Assembly (NCBI RefSeq): GCF_014204795.1
Contig: NZ_JACHMB010000001.1
Location: 12,242,501-12,306,500 of the forward strand
Reading direction: 5' to 3'
DNA: 64,000 nucleotides
From: Nonomuraea jabiensis
GTDB taxonomy: Bacteria > Actinomycetota > Actinomycetes > Streptosporangiales > Streptosporangiaceae
In this document: piece by piece, positions 31,499-39,511 of the stretch
How the letters are laid out: each line of letters begins with the position of its first letter
Position numbering within the stretch: position 1 is the stretch's first letter
Notes under the pieces: generated by a model
The model's database searches: none
The model's input: only the letters and a program-made list of their open reading frames with translations
What the model was told of the DNA's origin: nothing
Program-made: the position numbers and the translations under genes

Positions 31499-32620
31499 CT
31501 ATTTCTTTCGTGGGACGTACGCGCTGAAGGTGAACTGCCCGGTCCGGGAGGAGGTGGCCTCGAGCCAGCCGCCGAGGCCGGAGACGCGTTCGGCCAGGTT
31601 GAGCAGGCCGTGTCCCGCGTCGCCCGGGCGGCTCGGCGGGCGCACGCCGTCGTTCCTGATCGTCAGGCGGACGAGGTGGTCGCGTTCGAGGAGCTGGATC
31701 GAGCACTGCCGGGCCTCGGCGTGCCTGAGGACGTTCGTCACGCCTTCGCGCAGGGCGTGCGTGAGCGCCTCCTCCACGTCGCCGGGAAGGTCGGGGCAGG
31801 ACATCTTGATCTGGCAGCGGACCCGTACCGACTCCAGGAGCGAGCGGGCCGAGCCCAGCTCCGCCGCCAGGGAGGAGCTGCGCAGGCCGTGGGCGACGGC
31901 CCGGACGTCGGTGGACAGGGTGCGCAGCAGCTCCAGCGTCTCGGACGACTCCTGCAGCGCCCGCTTGTCGCCCTCGGCCACGAGCCGCTCCAGGAGCTGC
32001 GCCTTCAGCACCAGGACGGTGAGGCGGTGGCCGACCAGGTCGTGCAGGTCACGGGTGAAGCGGCGGCGCTCCAGGGCGACGGCCTTGCGCATGACCTCGG
32101 TACGCGCCTCCGTCAGCCGCGTGACCTGCCTGCCCAGGGTCACCAGCGCGTACTCGACGACGCCGAGCACCGGGACGGCGAGCGCCCAGGCCGGCTCGAT
32201 CATCGCGTGCTCCGGCGCGGCCAGCATCACCGGGCCGCAGGCCAGGGCCAGCGCCAGCAGCACGATCGAGCGGATCCGGCCCGCCATCACCAGCAGCGCG
32301 CCCGACAGCAGGGCGCACACGGGGGTCCACGCCGCGCCGAACACCGTCAGCGGCAGGTACGTCAGCCACGCCTGCACGGCCACGATCCACCACGAGCCGG
32401 CCCGCCGTACCGGGGTCTCCATGACGAACCTGACGTGCAGCGTCAGCAGGACGAACAGCGTCACCCCGCCCGCGATCCCCACCCCTGACCGCAGCAGCCC
32501 GACCTGGACCGGCACCGTCACGCCGACCAGCACCGCCGCCAGCCCGAGGCCGCCCAGCCAGCCGGGGTTCTTCAGTTTGGAACGTGCCCACGACAGAAGT
32601 GCACGGTGTGCGCCCTCCAC
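31499..32620 (-). CDS. DesK-type sensor histidine kinase (HisKA_3)
   Basis: A 373-residue kinase. About five hydrophobic segments (for example GWLGGLGLAAVLVGVTVPVQ and AGRIRSIVLLALALACGPVM) are followed by the phospho-acceptor box RRRFTRDLHDLVGHRLTVLV, with His near residue 193. An N-box-like HALREGVTNVLRHAEARQC and the ATP lid GHGLLNLAERVSGLGGWLEA complete it. I start at GTG 32620. The frame reaches ATG 32743, but those 41 codons use TTA, AGA and other rare triplets unlike coding DNA here. It is the natural partner class for the regulator at 22730, at the other end of the lanthipeptide genes. Confidence 0.8.
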   Translation of the reverse strand: MEGAHRALLSWARSKLKNPGWLGGLGLAAVLVGVTVPVQVGLLRSGVGIAGGVTLFVLLTLHVRFVMETPVRRAGSWWIVAVQAWLTYLPLTVFGAAWTPVCALLSGALLVMAGRIRSIVLLALALACGPVMLAAPEHAMIEPAWALAVPVLGVVEYALVTLGRQVTRLTEARTEVMRKAVALERRRFTRDLHDLVGHRLTVLVLKAQLLERLVAEGDKRALQESSETLELLRTLSTDVRAVAHGLRSSSLAAELGSARSLLESVRVRCQIKMSCPDLPGDVEEALTHALREGVTNVLRHAEARQCSIQLLERDHLVRLTIRNDGVRPPSRPGDAGHGLLNLAERVSGLGGWLEATSSRTGQFTFSAYVPRKK

Positions 32621-32833
32621 CTCACCCCCGGTATCCGGATCCGGCCGTGTCGCGAGAGCCCCGCCCGCCGTTGCCTCGCTTCTCCCTAATCGACCCGATC
32701 GGGCCGGCCTCTGTAAAGGCCGTTGCCGCTTTTGGACACCCATGACTTCCCGTCGGGCCGCCGGTTAACCAGACCCATCCGTTCCCTCCCAGGGGGCGAC
32801 GAACCACCGCAAAGCCCACCCTAGGGTGGGCGT

Positions 32834-33802
32834 ATGGAATACACCCGACTTGGCAACACCGGTTTGAAGGTCTCGAAGATCTGCCTGGGCATGATGAGCT
32901 ACGGCGACCCCGCCAGGCAGGAGTGGGCCCTGGCGCTCGACGAGGCCGAGCCGATCATCCGCAGGGCCGCAGACGCGGGCGTGACCTTCTTCGACACGGC
33001 GGACGTCTACAGCCAGGGCGCGAGCGAGACCGTGACCGGCGAGGCGCTTCGCGCGATCTTCGGCCGCCGCGAGGACTACGTGCTGGCCACCAAGGTCTAC
33101 TTCCCCATGGGCAGGGGCGCCAACGACCAGGGGTTGTCGCGCAAGCACATCCACGCGGCCGTCGACGCCTCGCTCCAGCGGCTCGGCACCGACTACGTGG
33201 ACCTGTACCAGATCCACCGGTGGGACGACGAGACGCCCATCGAGGAGACCATGGAGGCGCTGCACGACGTGGTCAAGGCGGGCAAGGCCCGCTACATCGG
33301 CGCGTCGAGCATGTGGGCCTGGCAGTTCTCCAAGGCGCAGCACGTGGCCGAGAAGAACGGCTGGACGAAGTTCGTCTCGATGCAGAACCACTACAACCTC
33401 CTCTACCGGGAGGAGGAGCGGGAGATGCTGCCGCTCTGCGCCGACCAGGGCGTGGGCGTGATCCCGTGGAGCCCGCTGGCGCGCGGCGTGCTGGCCAGGG
33501 CCGGCTCGTCCGCGACGACCACGCGGACCGGGTCGGACGGACGCATCGACTTCCTGTACGACCCGGAGAACGACAAGACGATCCTCGACCGGGTGGCGCA
33601 CGTCGCCGCCGAGCGCGGACTGCCGGCCGCCCAGGTGGCGCTGGCCTGGCTGCTCCACCAGCCGGCCGTGACCGCGCCCATCGTGGGGGCCACGAAGGAC
33701 CGGCACGTGGACGACGCGGTGGCGGCCGTGTCGGTGTCGCTCTCGGAGGCCGAGCTGGCCTCGCTCGGCGAGCCGTACCGTCCCCGTGAGGTGCGCTTCT
33801 GA
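32834..33802 (+). CDS. Aldo/keto reductase
   Basis: A 322-residue NADPH-dependent reductase. FFDTADVYSQGASE carries catalytic Asp and Tyr, VLATKVYFPM the Lys, and YQIHRWDD the His region. WSPLARGVLA and VTAPIVGATK bind the cofactor. ATG 32834 gives the standard MEYTRLGNTGLKVSKICLGM start. It belongs to the YghZ/Tas-like subgroup that reduces diverse aldehydes and ketones. It diverges from the sensor kinase and has no evident functional link to the lanthipeptide cluster. Confidence 0.88.
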   Translation: MEYTRLGNTGLKVSKICLGMMSYGDPARQEWALALDEAEPIIRRAADAGVTFFDTADVYSQGASETVTGEALRAIFGRREDYVLATKVYFPMGRGANDQGLSRKHIHAAVDASLQRLGTDYVDLYQIHRWDDETPIEETMEALHDVVKAGKARYIGASSMWAWQFSKAQHVAEKNGWTKFVSMQNHYNLLYREEEREMLPLCADQGVGVIPWSPLARGVLARAGSSATTTRTGSDGRIDFLYDPENDKTILDRVAHVAAERGLPAAQVALAWLLHQPAVTAPIVGATKDRHVDDAVAAVSVSLSEAELASLGEPYRPREVRF

Positions 33803-33841
33803 CGGTCCTGGATTGTCGGGGCCGACCTTTAGGGTTGTGCC

Positions 33842-35521
33842 ATGCGGGCAAATGAGGAGGCGGCGTCGGCGCTGCAGGAGTACGCGGAGCTGTTCGCGCT
33901 CTGCGGCGGCGACGCCTTCCGGGTGCGGAGCTACCAGAAGGCGGCCAAGGCCATCGCGGGGTTCCCCGAGGACATCTCGGTGGTCGACGTGCGCGGCGTC
34001 CCCGGGGTGGGTGAGGCGATCGCCAAGAAGATGGAGGAGTTCCTGCAGCGCGGGAGCTTCCGGCAGCTCGACGACCTGCGCGGCCGGGTGCCCGAGGGCG
34101 TGCGCGCGCTGACGCGGGTGCCGACGCTGGGGCCCAAGACGGCGATCATGCTCTTCGAGGACTACGGCATCGACTCCACGGTGGCCCTGCGCGAGGCGAT
34201 CACCTCCGGCCGCCTCGACGGCGTCAAGGGCCTCGGCCCCAAGACGCTGGCAAACCTGCTCAAGGGCATCGAGCAGCTCGAGCAGTCCGGCCGCCGCGTC
34301 CACGTCGGGGTCGCCATGTCGCTGGCCGAGCAGGTGATGGCCTCGCTGGAGGCCGAGCGCATCGCGTACGCGGGCTCGCTGCGGCGAATGAAGGACACCA
34401 TCGGCGACATCGACATCCTGGCGGTCGCGCCCGAGTCCATCATGACCGCCTTCCGCGCCCAGCCCTACGTCGCCGAGGTCATCGCGGCGGGCGACAAGAA
34501 GACCTCGATCCGCACGACGTCCGGCATCCAGGTCGACCTGCGCGTGGTGCCCGCCGAGTCGTGGGGCGCGGCGATGCAGTACTTCACGGGCTCCAAGGAG
34601 CACAACGTCGCCATCCGGGAGATGGCGGTGAAGAAGGGCTGGAAGCTGTCGGAGTACGGGCTGTTCGAGGGCGAGCGGGTGATCGCCGCCGCCTCGGAGG
34701 AGGACATCTACGCCGCGCTCGGCATGCAGTACGTGCCGCCGCCCATGCGCGAGGACGGCGGCGAGGTCAAGGCCGCCCTGCGGGGCGAGCTGCCGGAGCT
34801 GGTGGAGCTCGCCGACCTGAAGGGCGACCTGCACACCCACACCGACCTGACCGACGGCATCGCCTCGCTGGAGGACATGGTGGCGGCCGGGCACGCCCGC
34901 GGCTACGCCTACTACGCGGTCACCGACCACGCCCCCGACCTGGCGATGCAGCGGATGACGCTGGACAAGGCGCTGGAGCAGCGGGGGCAGGTGGCCGAGC
35001 TCCAACGGAAATATCCCGACATGCGGATCCTGCACGGCACGGAGCTCAATATCGCCCCCGACGGCTCGGTCGACTGGCCCGGGGAGGTGCTGGCCGGGTT
35101 CGACGTGTGCGTGGCCTCGGTGCACTCGCATTTCGGGATGTCACGCGACGAGATGACCCGGCGGTTCATCGCCGCCTGCGAAAACCCGTACGTGGACATC
35201 ATCGGGCACCCGACGACCCGCAAGATCGGCAAGCGCCCGCCCGTGGACGCCGACTGGGACGCGATCTTCCGGGTGGCCGCCCGTACCGGGACCGCCATGG
35301 AGATCGACTCCTTCCCCGACCGGTCCGATCTGCCGTCCGACCTGGTGCGACTGGCCAAGCACCACGGGGTGAAGTTCTCGATCGACAGCGACTCGCACGC
35401 GATCCCGCACCTGGGCAACCAGCGGTTCGGGGTGGGGCTCGCGCAGCGGGCCTGGCTGACCACGGACGACATCATCAACACCTGGCCCCTGGACCGCCTC
35501 CTGAAATTCCTCGCCCGCTAA
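33842..35521 (+). CDS. polX: DNA polymerase/3'-5' exonuclease PolX
   Basis: A 559-residue family X polymerase fused to a PHP exonuclease, thought to act in base-excision or gap-filling repair. N-terminal helix-hairpin-helix elements are VRGVPGVGEAIAKKMEEFL and TRVPTLGPKTAIMLFEDYG. The polymerase palm reads AYAGSLRRMKDTIGDIDILA with the metal Asp pair. The PHP domain begins LKGDLHTHTDLTDGI and continues YAVTDHAPDL, ASVHSHFGMS and DIIGHPTTRKIGKRP. Full length for the family. The stop codon runs directly into a hexanucleotide repeat. Confidence 0.92.
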   Translation: MRANEEAASALQEYAELFALCGGDAFRVRSYQKAAKAIAGFPEDISVVDVRGVPGVGEAIAKKMEEFLQRGSFRQLDDLRGRVPEGVRALTRVPTLGPKTAIMLFEDYGIDSTVALREAITSGRLDGVKGLGPKTLANLLKGIEQLEQSGRRVHVGVAMSLAEQVMASLEAERIAYAGSLRRMKDTIGDIDILAVAPESIMTAFRAQPYVAEVIAAGDKKTSIRTTSGIQVDLRVVPAESWGAAMQYFTGSKEHNVAIREMAVKKGWKLSEYGLFEGERVIAAASEEDIYAALGMQYVPPPMREDGGEVKAALRGELPELVELADLKGDLHTHTDLTDGIASLEDMVAAGHARGYAYYAVTDHAPDLAMQRMTLDKALEQRGQVAELQRKYPDMRILHGTELNIAPDGSVDWPGEVLAGFDVCVASVHSHFGMSRDEMTRRFIAACENPYVDIIGHPTTRKIGKRPPVDADWDAIFRVAARTGTAMEIDSFPDRSDLPSDLVRLAKHHGVKFSIDSDSHAIPHLGNQRFGVGLAQRAWLTTDDIINTWPLDRLLKFLAR

Positions 35522-35595
35522 CCGCCACCGCCACCGCCACCGCCACCGCCACCGCCACCGCCACCGCCACCGCCACCGCCACCGCCACCGCCACC
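35521..35595. repeat. Hexanucleotide tandem repeat (ACCGCC)n
   Basis: About 12 uninterrupted copies of ACCGCC begin at the last base of the polX stop codon. The lack of interruptions suggests active slippage and therefore variable length between isolates. Confidence 0.97.
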
Positions 35596-35599
35596 AGCC

Positions 35600-35912
35600 G
35601 ATCGGCCGAGCGCGGGCGGGCGTTACGGGCGCGGGAGGATCGTGGCGTGGGCGACTTTCCGGCGCGGACGGCGTGGGTGGCGTCGCGGCACGGTCGGCAT
35701 CACGGCACGGCCGAGTTTCCGGCGCGGGACGGATTACGGCGCGGGCGATTTCCGGCGCGGACGGCGTCGCAGCCCACCCGAGGTCGCGACCCGGCCGGCG
35801 TTGCAGCGCGAACGGCGTTGCGGCACGGCCGACCTTCGGCACGGGACGGCATCGCCCAGTGGGCGGCGTTGCGGCGTGGGGAGGCTTGGGACGGACCTTG
35901 TCGTCAATACCT
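35600..35912. repeat. Degenerate GC-rich repeats in an intergenic stretch
   Basis: TTTCCGGCGCGG followed by (G)ACGG occurs near 35656, 35716 and 35748, and variants of GCGGCACGGCCGA recur to about 35880. The open frames across it encode only repetitive Arg/Ala/Gly peptides, so I see no gene. Confidence 0.5.
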
Positions 35913-36335
35913 CTAGCCGGGGCCGCCGCTCAGGCCGGTGAGCCGGACCAGTGCGGCGAACCCGTCCGCGCTGCCCGGCCAATGCCGCTCCACCGCCGCC
36001 ATCCCGGCCCGCCGGACGACCGACCGCAGGACGGCGGCCACGATGATGGCGTCGTCGGCGTACCCGAGCACGGGGATGAAGTCAGGGATGAGGTCCAGCG
36101 GGAAGGCCAGGTAGACCAGCAGCAGGCCGAGCCGGATCCGTACGCCGCGCGGCAGGGTCCGGTCGGCGGCCAGCCGCCGTACGAGCCGCAACATGTCCGG
36201 CAAGAGCCGCAGAGACTCGCGCAGCAGCCCGCCCCGCGGACGGACCACGGCCAGCGCGACCACCAGCGCCAGCCACGACACCGCCAACGCGACCACCAGA
36301 CCGATCACCAGGTCCCACCACCACGTACCGGTCAC
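35913..36335 (-). CDS. DUF1232 (YkvA-like) membrane protein
   Basis: A 140-residue membrane protein. An N-terminal helix (WWWDLVIGLVVALAVSWLAL) precedes the DUF1232 core GVRIRLGLLLVYLAFPLDLI with PDFIPVLGYADDAIIVAAVL. The PLDLIPDFIPVLGYADD motif is diagnostic. Function in bacteria is unknown. It is a single gene between repeat-rich DNA and a divergent serine hydrolase; the C-terminus runs into the degenerate repeat zone. Confidence 0.87.
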   Translation of the reverse strand: MTGTWWWDLVIGLVVALAVSWLALVVALAVVRPRGGLLRESLRLLPDMLRLVRRLAADRTLPRGVRIRLGLLLVYLAFPLDLIPDFIPVLGYADDAIIVAAVLRSVVRRAGMAAVERHWPGSADGFAALVRLTGLSGGPG

Positions 36336-36421
36336 GACCCCTCACCTTCCCCGGCGGAAACGGTCAGGAAACACCTGCCGCCCTACAAAGGATCCCGCAC
36401 CTCACGAAGGGATCCATCACC

Positions 36422-37531
36422 ATGAACCATGCCATTACGGCACGCCTCGCCGGCCTGGCCTGCGCGATGCTGACGTTGGCCGCCGCCACGCCCGCGACCG
36501 CCGACGCCCCGGAGATGGCCGACGTGCAGCAGGCCCTGGACGCACTCGCCCGGACCAGCGGGGTGGTGGGGACGATCGGGGAGGTGTACGTGGACGGGAA
36601 GCGCGTCGGCCAGGGCTCGGCGGGGTCGCGGCTGCTCGACGGCAAGGGCGGACGCATCCCCGTCGGCTCCCGCTACCGGATCGGGTCGCAGACCAAGCTG
36701 CTGACCGGGACGGTGGTGCTCCAGCTGGTCAAGGAGGGCCGGCTGGGGCTGGAGGACAAGCTGAGCGATCTCCTGCCGGAGATGGCGAGCCAGGACATCG
36801 TGGAGCGGGCCGACGAGATCACGGTACGGCAGCTGATCCGGCACACGTCCGGCATCCCGAACTGGTTCACTCCCGATCTGGTCGACATATACGACTTCAC
36901 CACCTATTACCCGCCGATCGACCTGGTGAAGAAGTCGCGCAGCCAGCCGCGTACCGGGCAGCCGGGCGAGAAGTTCTCGTACTCCAACACCAACTACACG
37001 CTGCTCGGCATGATCATCGAGAAGGTGACCGGCCGCTCGCTGGCCTCCGAGTTCGGCCGCCGGCTCTTCGGTCCGCTCGGGATGAGCCGTACGTACCTGG
37101 CGGTCAAGCCGCCGCAGAGCATCAAGGGCCCGCACGGGCACGGCTACAGCACCGACGACCAAGGCAAGGTGCACGACATGGACCGCCTCAACGCCAGCTA
37201 CGGGAACGGCTCCGGCGGCGTGATCTCCACCTCGCACGACATCAGCACCTTCTACCGCGCCTTCCACCAGGGCAAACTCCTCCCGCCGCCCCTGCAGAAG
37301 CGCCTCACCGACCCGCCGGAGAACACCCCTTCCCAGCCGCCCCTGTGCGGAGGCGAGCCGGAGTTGCGGGTGATCGCGGGCGGCACCACCAGCTTCACCT
37401 CCGTCACCTTCAGCTCCCCTGACGGCCGCATCCAGTTCGCGACCTCCACCACGACGCACACCCAGGACCCGGCCGCCATCGGCCGAGCCATCAACCAGGC
37501 GGCGAAGAGCGTCCTCTGCCCCGCCAAGTAG
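36422..37531 (+). CDS. Secreted serine hydrolase (beta-lactamase/D-Ala-D-Ala carboxypeptidase family)
   Basis: A 369-residue exported hydrolase. A signal peptide (LAGLACAMLTLAAATPATAD) is followed by the penicillin-binding-protein fold. Motif one is RIGSQTKLLTG (SxxK nucleophile), motif two is FSYSNTNYTLLG (YxN), and a motif-three-like segment appears near VIAGGTTSF. It should act on peptidoglycan peptides or other esters/amides outside the membrane (class C-like, S12). It ends with a free Cys (LCPAK). Confidence 0.86.
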   Translation: MNHAITARLAGLACAMLTLAAATPATADAPEMADVQQALDALARTSGVVGTIGEVYVDGKRVGQGSAGSRLLDGKGGRIPVGSRYRIGSQTKLLTGTVVLQLVKEGRLGLEDKLSDLLPEMASQDIVERADEITVRQLIRHTSGIPNWFTPDLVDIYDFTTYYPPIDLVKKSRSQPRTGQPGEKFSYSNTNYTLLGMIIEKVTGRSLASEFGRRLFGPLGMSRTYLAVKPPQSIKGPHGHGYSTDDQGKVHDMDRLNASYGNGSGGVISTSHDISTFYRAFHQGKLLPPPLQKRLTDPPENTPSQPPLCGGEPELRVIAGGTTSFTSVTFSSPDGRIQFATSTTTHTQDPAAIGRAINQAAKSVLCPAK

Positions 37532-37699
37532 ACCGGACCGCCCGCCTGCCGCCCGCGCGCCCCTCCAAAACCAAGGCCACCGACTCGGGGTCCCGGCCCA
37601 GGCGATACCGCGCCCAACCCAGCCGAGCCGAATCCAGCCGACGACGGAGTCACGACTCGCCGCCCAAAGACCACAACCGCCGCCCCACCGACCGCCCCC

Positions 37700-38140
37700 A
37701 CCTCTCACACATCGCCACCTCCGCCCCCAGCGAGCCGACCAGACGCGGGGGCGCCGGAGGCGGGGACGGTGGACGCGAGGGGCCGGGTGCAGGGCGGTGG
37801 ACGCCGGGCGGTGGACGGCGGGGCAGTGGACGGCGGGGCAGTGGACGGCGGGGCAGTGGACGGCGGGGCAGTGGACGGCGAGGCAGCGGACGGCGAGGCA
37901 GCGGACGGCGGGGCAGTGGACGGCGAGGCAGCGGACTCCGGTGGCCAGCGCGGTTAGCGGTCTGGCTTCCAACACCGGCGCTCGCACCTCGCCGCTTCCG
38001 CCCCCAGCGAGCCGACCGGACGCGGGACGCCGGATGCGGGTGGCCAGCGCGGTTGGTGGTCCGCCCTGCAGCGCCGCCGCTCGCACGTCGCCGCCTCCCC
38101 CGATGGGCGGGCGGGCGCGTGAGGGGGCGGGCATGGGGTG
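37700..38140. repeat. About 100-bp degenerate duplications flanking the minisatellite
   Basis: GGTGGCCAGCGCGGTT recurs near 37940 and 38040. A segment resembling ccgcccccagcgagccgacc recurs near 37722 and 37998, and CGCTCGCACSTCGCCGC near 37979 and 38078. These are two to three diverged copies of a roughly 100-bp unit. No credible gene is present between 37532 and 38322. Confidence 0.6.
37811..37930. repeat. 15-bp minisatellite
   Basis: Eight head-to-tail copies of GTGGACGGCGGGGCA, with G/A and T/C variants in the last four and degenerate partial units on both flanks. Fifteen bases keep any frame open and encode AVDGG repeats on the plus strand, but no gene context supports translation. Confidence 0.95.
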
Positions 38141-38322
38141 GGTGCTGGTGGAACGATCCAGGAGGTCGTTGTGGGGGCGGCGGGTGGGGTAAGAGGCGGG
38201 GTGGGGGGATGGAACGTTCCCGTAGTGGTCGGACAGAATTCGGCAACGAGGGACGCCACAGGACAGCACGAAGGGATTAAATGGTTTACAGGTAGGAAAT
38301 AGCTCTTACGGAGGCGGTGTCC

Positions 38323-39369
38323 ATGAAGCAAGCACTGGCGACGATCGTGAAGCCGCTGCCCGACCAACTGTTCAGGGTGCACGGCGCGAGCGCGGAGATG
38401 CGGTGGGAAGCCATGTCCGGGCAGGGGTACCACACCCCGAACGACCGCTTCTTCGTGCGCAACCACACCGCCACCCCGATCATCGACGTCACCACCTGGC
38501 GGCTCCTGGTGCACGGGGCGGGCGTTCGATGTCCGCGTGAGTTCGGCTACGACGAGCTGCGGGCCATGCCGTCCCGCACGCTCGACGTGGCGATCGAGTG
38601 CGCCGGCAACGGGCGGCGCTTCTACGGCACGCAGCAGCACGACGCCGCACCCGGCACGCAGTGGGGGCTCGGGGCGATCGGCGTCGCGCGGTGGCGCGGG
38701 GTGCCGCTGAGGTACCTGCTCAAGCAGGCCGGGGTGCTGCCGGGCGCGGTGGACGTGCTGCCCACGGGGCTGGACGCGCCGTTCGAGGGGTACGGGCACG
38801 TACGCCGGCCGCTGCCGATCGACAAGGCCATGGACGACGTCCTGGTCGCCTATGAAATGAACGGCGAGCGCCTGCCGCCGGACCACGGATTTCCGGTGCG
38901 GCTGGTGGTGCCGGGATGGGTGGGAATAGCGTCGATCAAATGGCTCGGCGAAATAGAAGTTTCAACGAAAGAGCTCTTCACGCCGTGGAACACGGTCTTT
39001 TACCCGGACGTCACGACACAGCCGGTGAAGAGCGCGTTCGAACTCGCCTGGAATGCGCGCCTGCCCCGCTCCGGCCCGCACATCGTGCGCGGACGGTCAT
39101 GGTCGGGCAGCGGCAGGATCGTCCGGGTCGAGGTCAGCTTCGACTCCGGACTGAGCTGGCGGACGGCCGAGCACCACGGACAGCACCTGGTCAGCGCCTG
39201 GCTGCCATGGCACATTTCATGGGCCCCCCAGCGCACGGGCGCGCACGTGCTCATGGCGCGCGCCACCGACGAGACCGGGACCACCCAGCCCCTCGTCACG
39301 CCGCGTCATCCGTTCGGGTACCACTTCGACGCGGTCGTGCGGCATCCCGTCGACGTGGTCATTGGATAG
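38323..39369 (+). CDS. Sulfite oxidase-like molybdopterin enzyme
   Basis: A 348-residue molybdenum-cofactor oxidoreductase of the sulfite oxidase family. TPNDRFFVRNHTATPIIDVT opens the Moco domain and LDVAIECAGNGRRFY supplies the molybdenum-ligating Cys. GWVGIASIKWLGEIEVS and the C-terminal dimerisation domain (SGRIVRVEVSFDSGLSW) follow. There is no signal peptide or heme domain, so it is probably cytosolic with an unknown electron partner. ATG 38323 is chosen over GTG 38317 because GGAGG is 8 nt upstream. Confidence 0.87.
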   Translation: MKQALATIVKPLPDQLFRVHGASAEMRWEAMSGQGYHTPNDRFFVRNHTATPIIDVTTWRLLVHGAGVRCPREFGYDELRAMPSRTLDVAIECAGNGRRFYGTQQHDAAPGTQWGLGAIGVARWRGVPLRYLLKQAGVLPGAVDVLPTGLDAPFEGYGHVRRPLPIDKAMDDVLVAYEMNGERLPPDHGFPVRLVVPGWVGIASIKWLGEIEVSTKELFTPWNTVFYPDVTTQPVKSAFELAWNARLPRSGPHIVRGRSWSGSGRIVRVEVSFDSGLSWRTAEHHGQHLVSAWLPWHISWAPQRTGAHVLMARATDETGTTQPLVTPRHPFGYHFDAVVRHPVDVVIG

Positions 39370-39511
39370 GTAATTGTCACCGACCGAGGCTGAGCTGGAC
39401 ATTCGCTAAAAGCTGGTACGGCGCACCTGAATTCATCTGAAAGACTCGCGCGGAAACCTTCCAGAAATCCCGTCGTGCAATGCTGCACAGATCATGGGAA
39501 AAGGAGAGCAG

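Noticed and set aside
37769..37957. Repeat peptide (AVDGG)n frame
   Set aside because: Product of a minisatellite with a length divisible by three; no ribosome site, homology or gene context.
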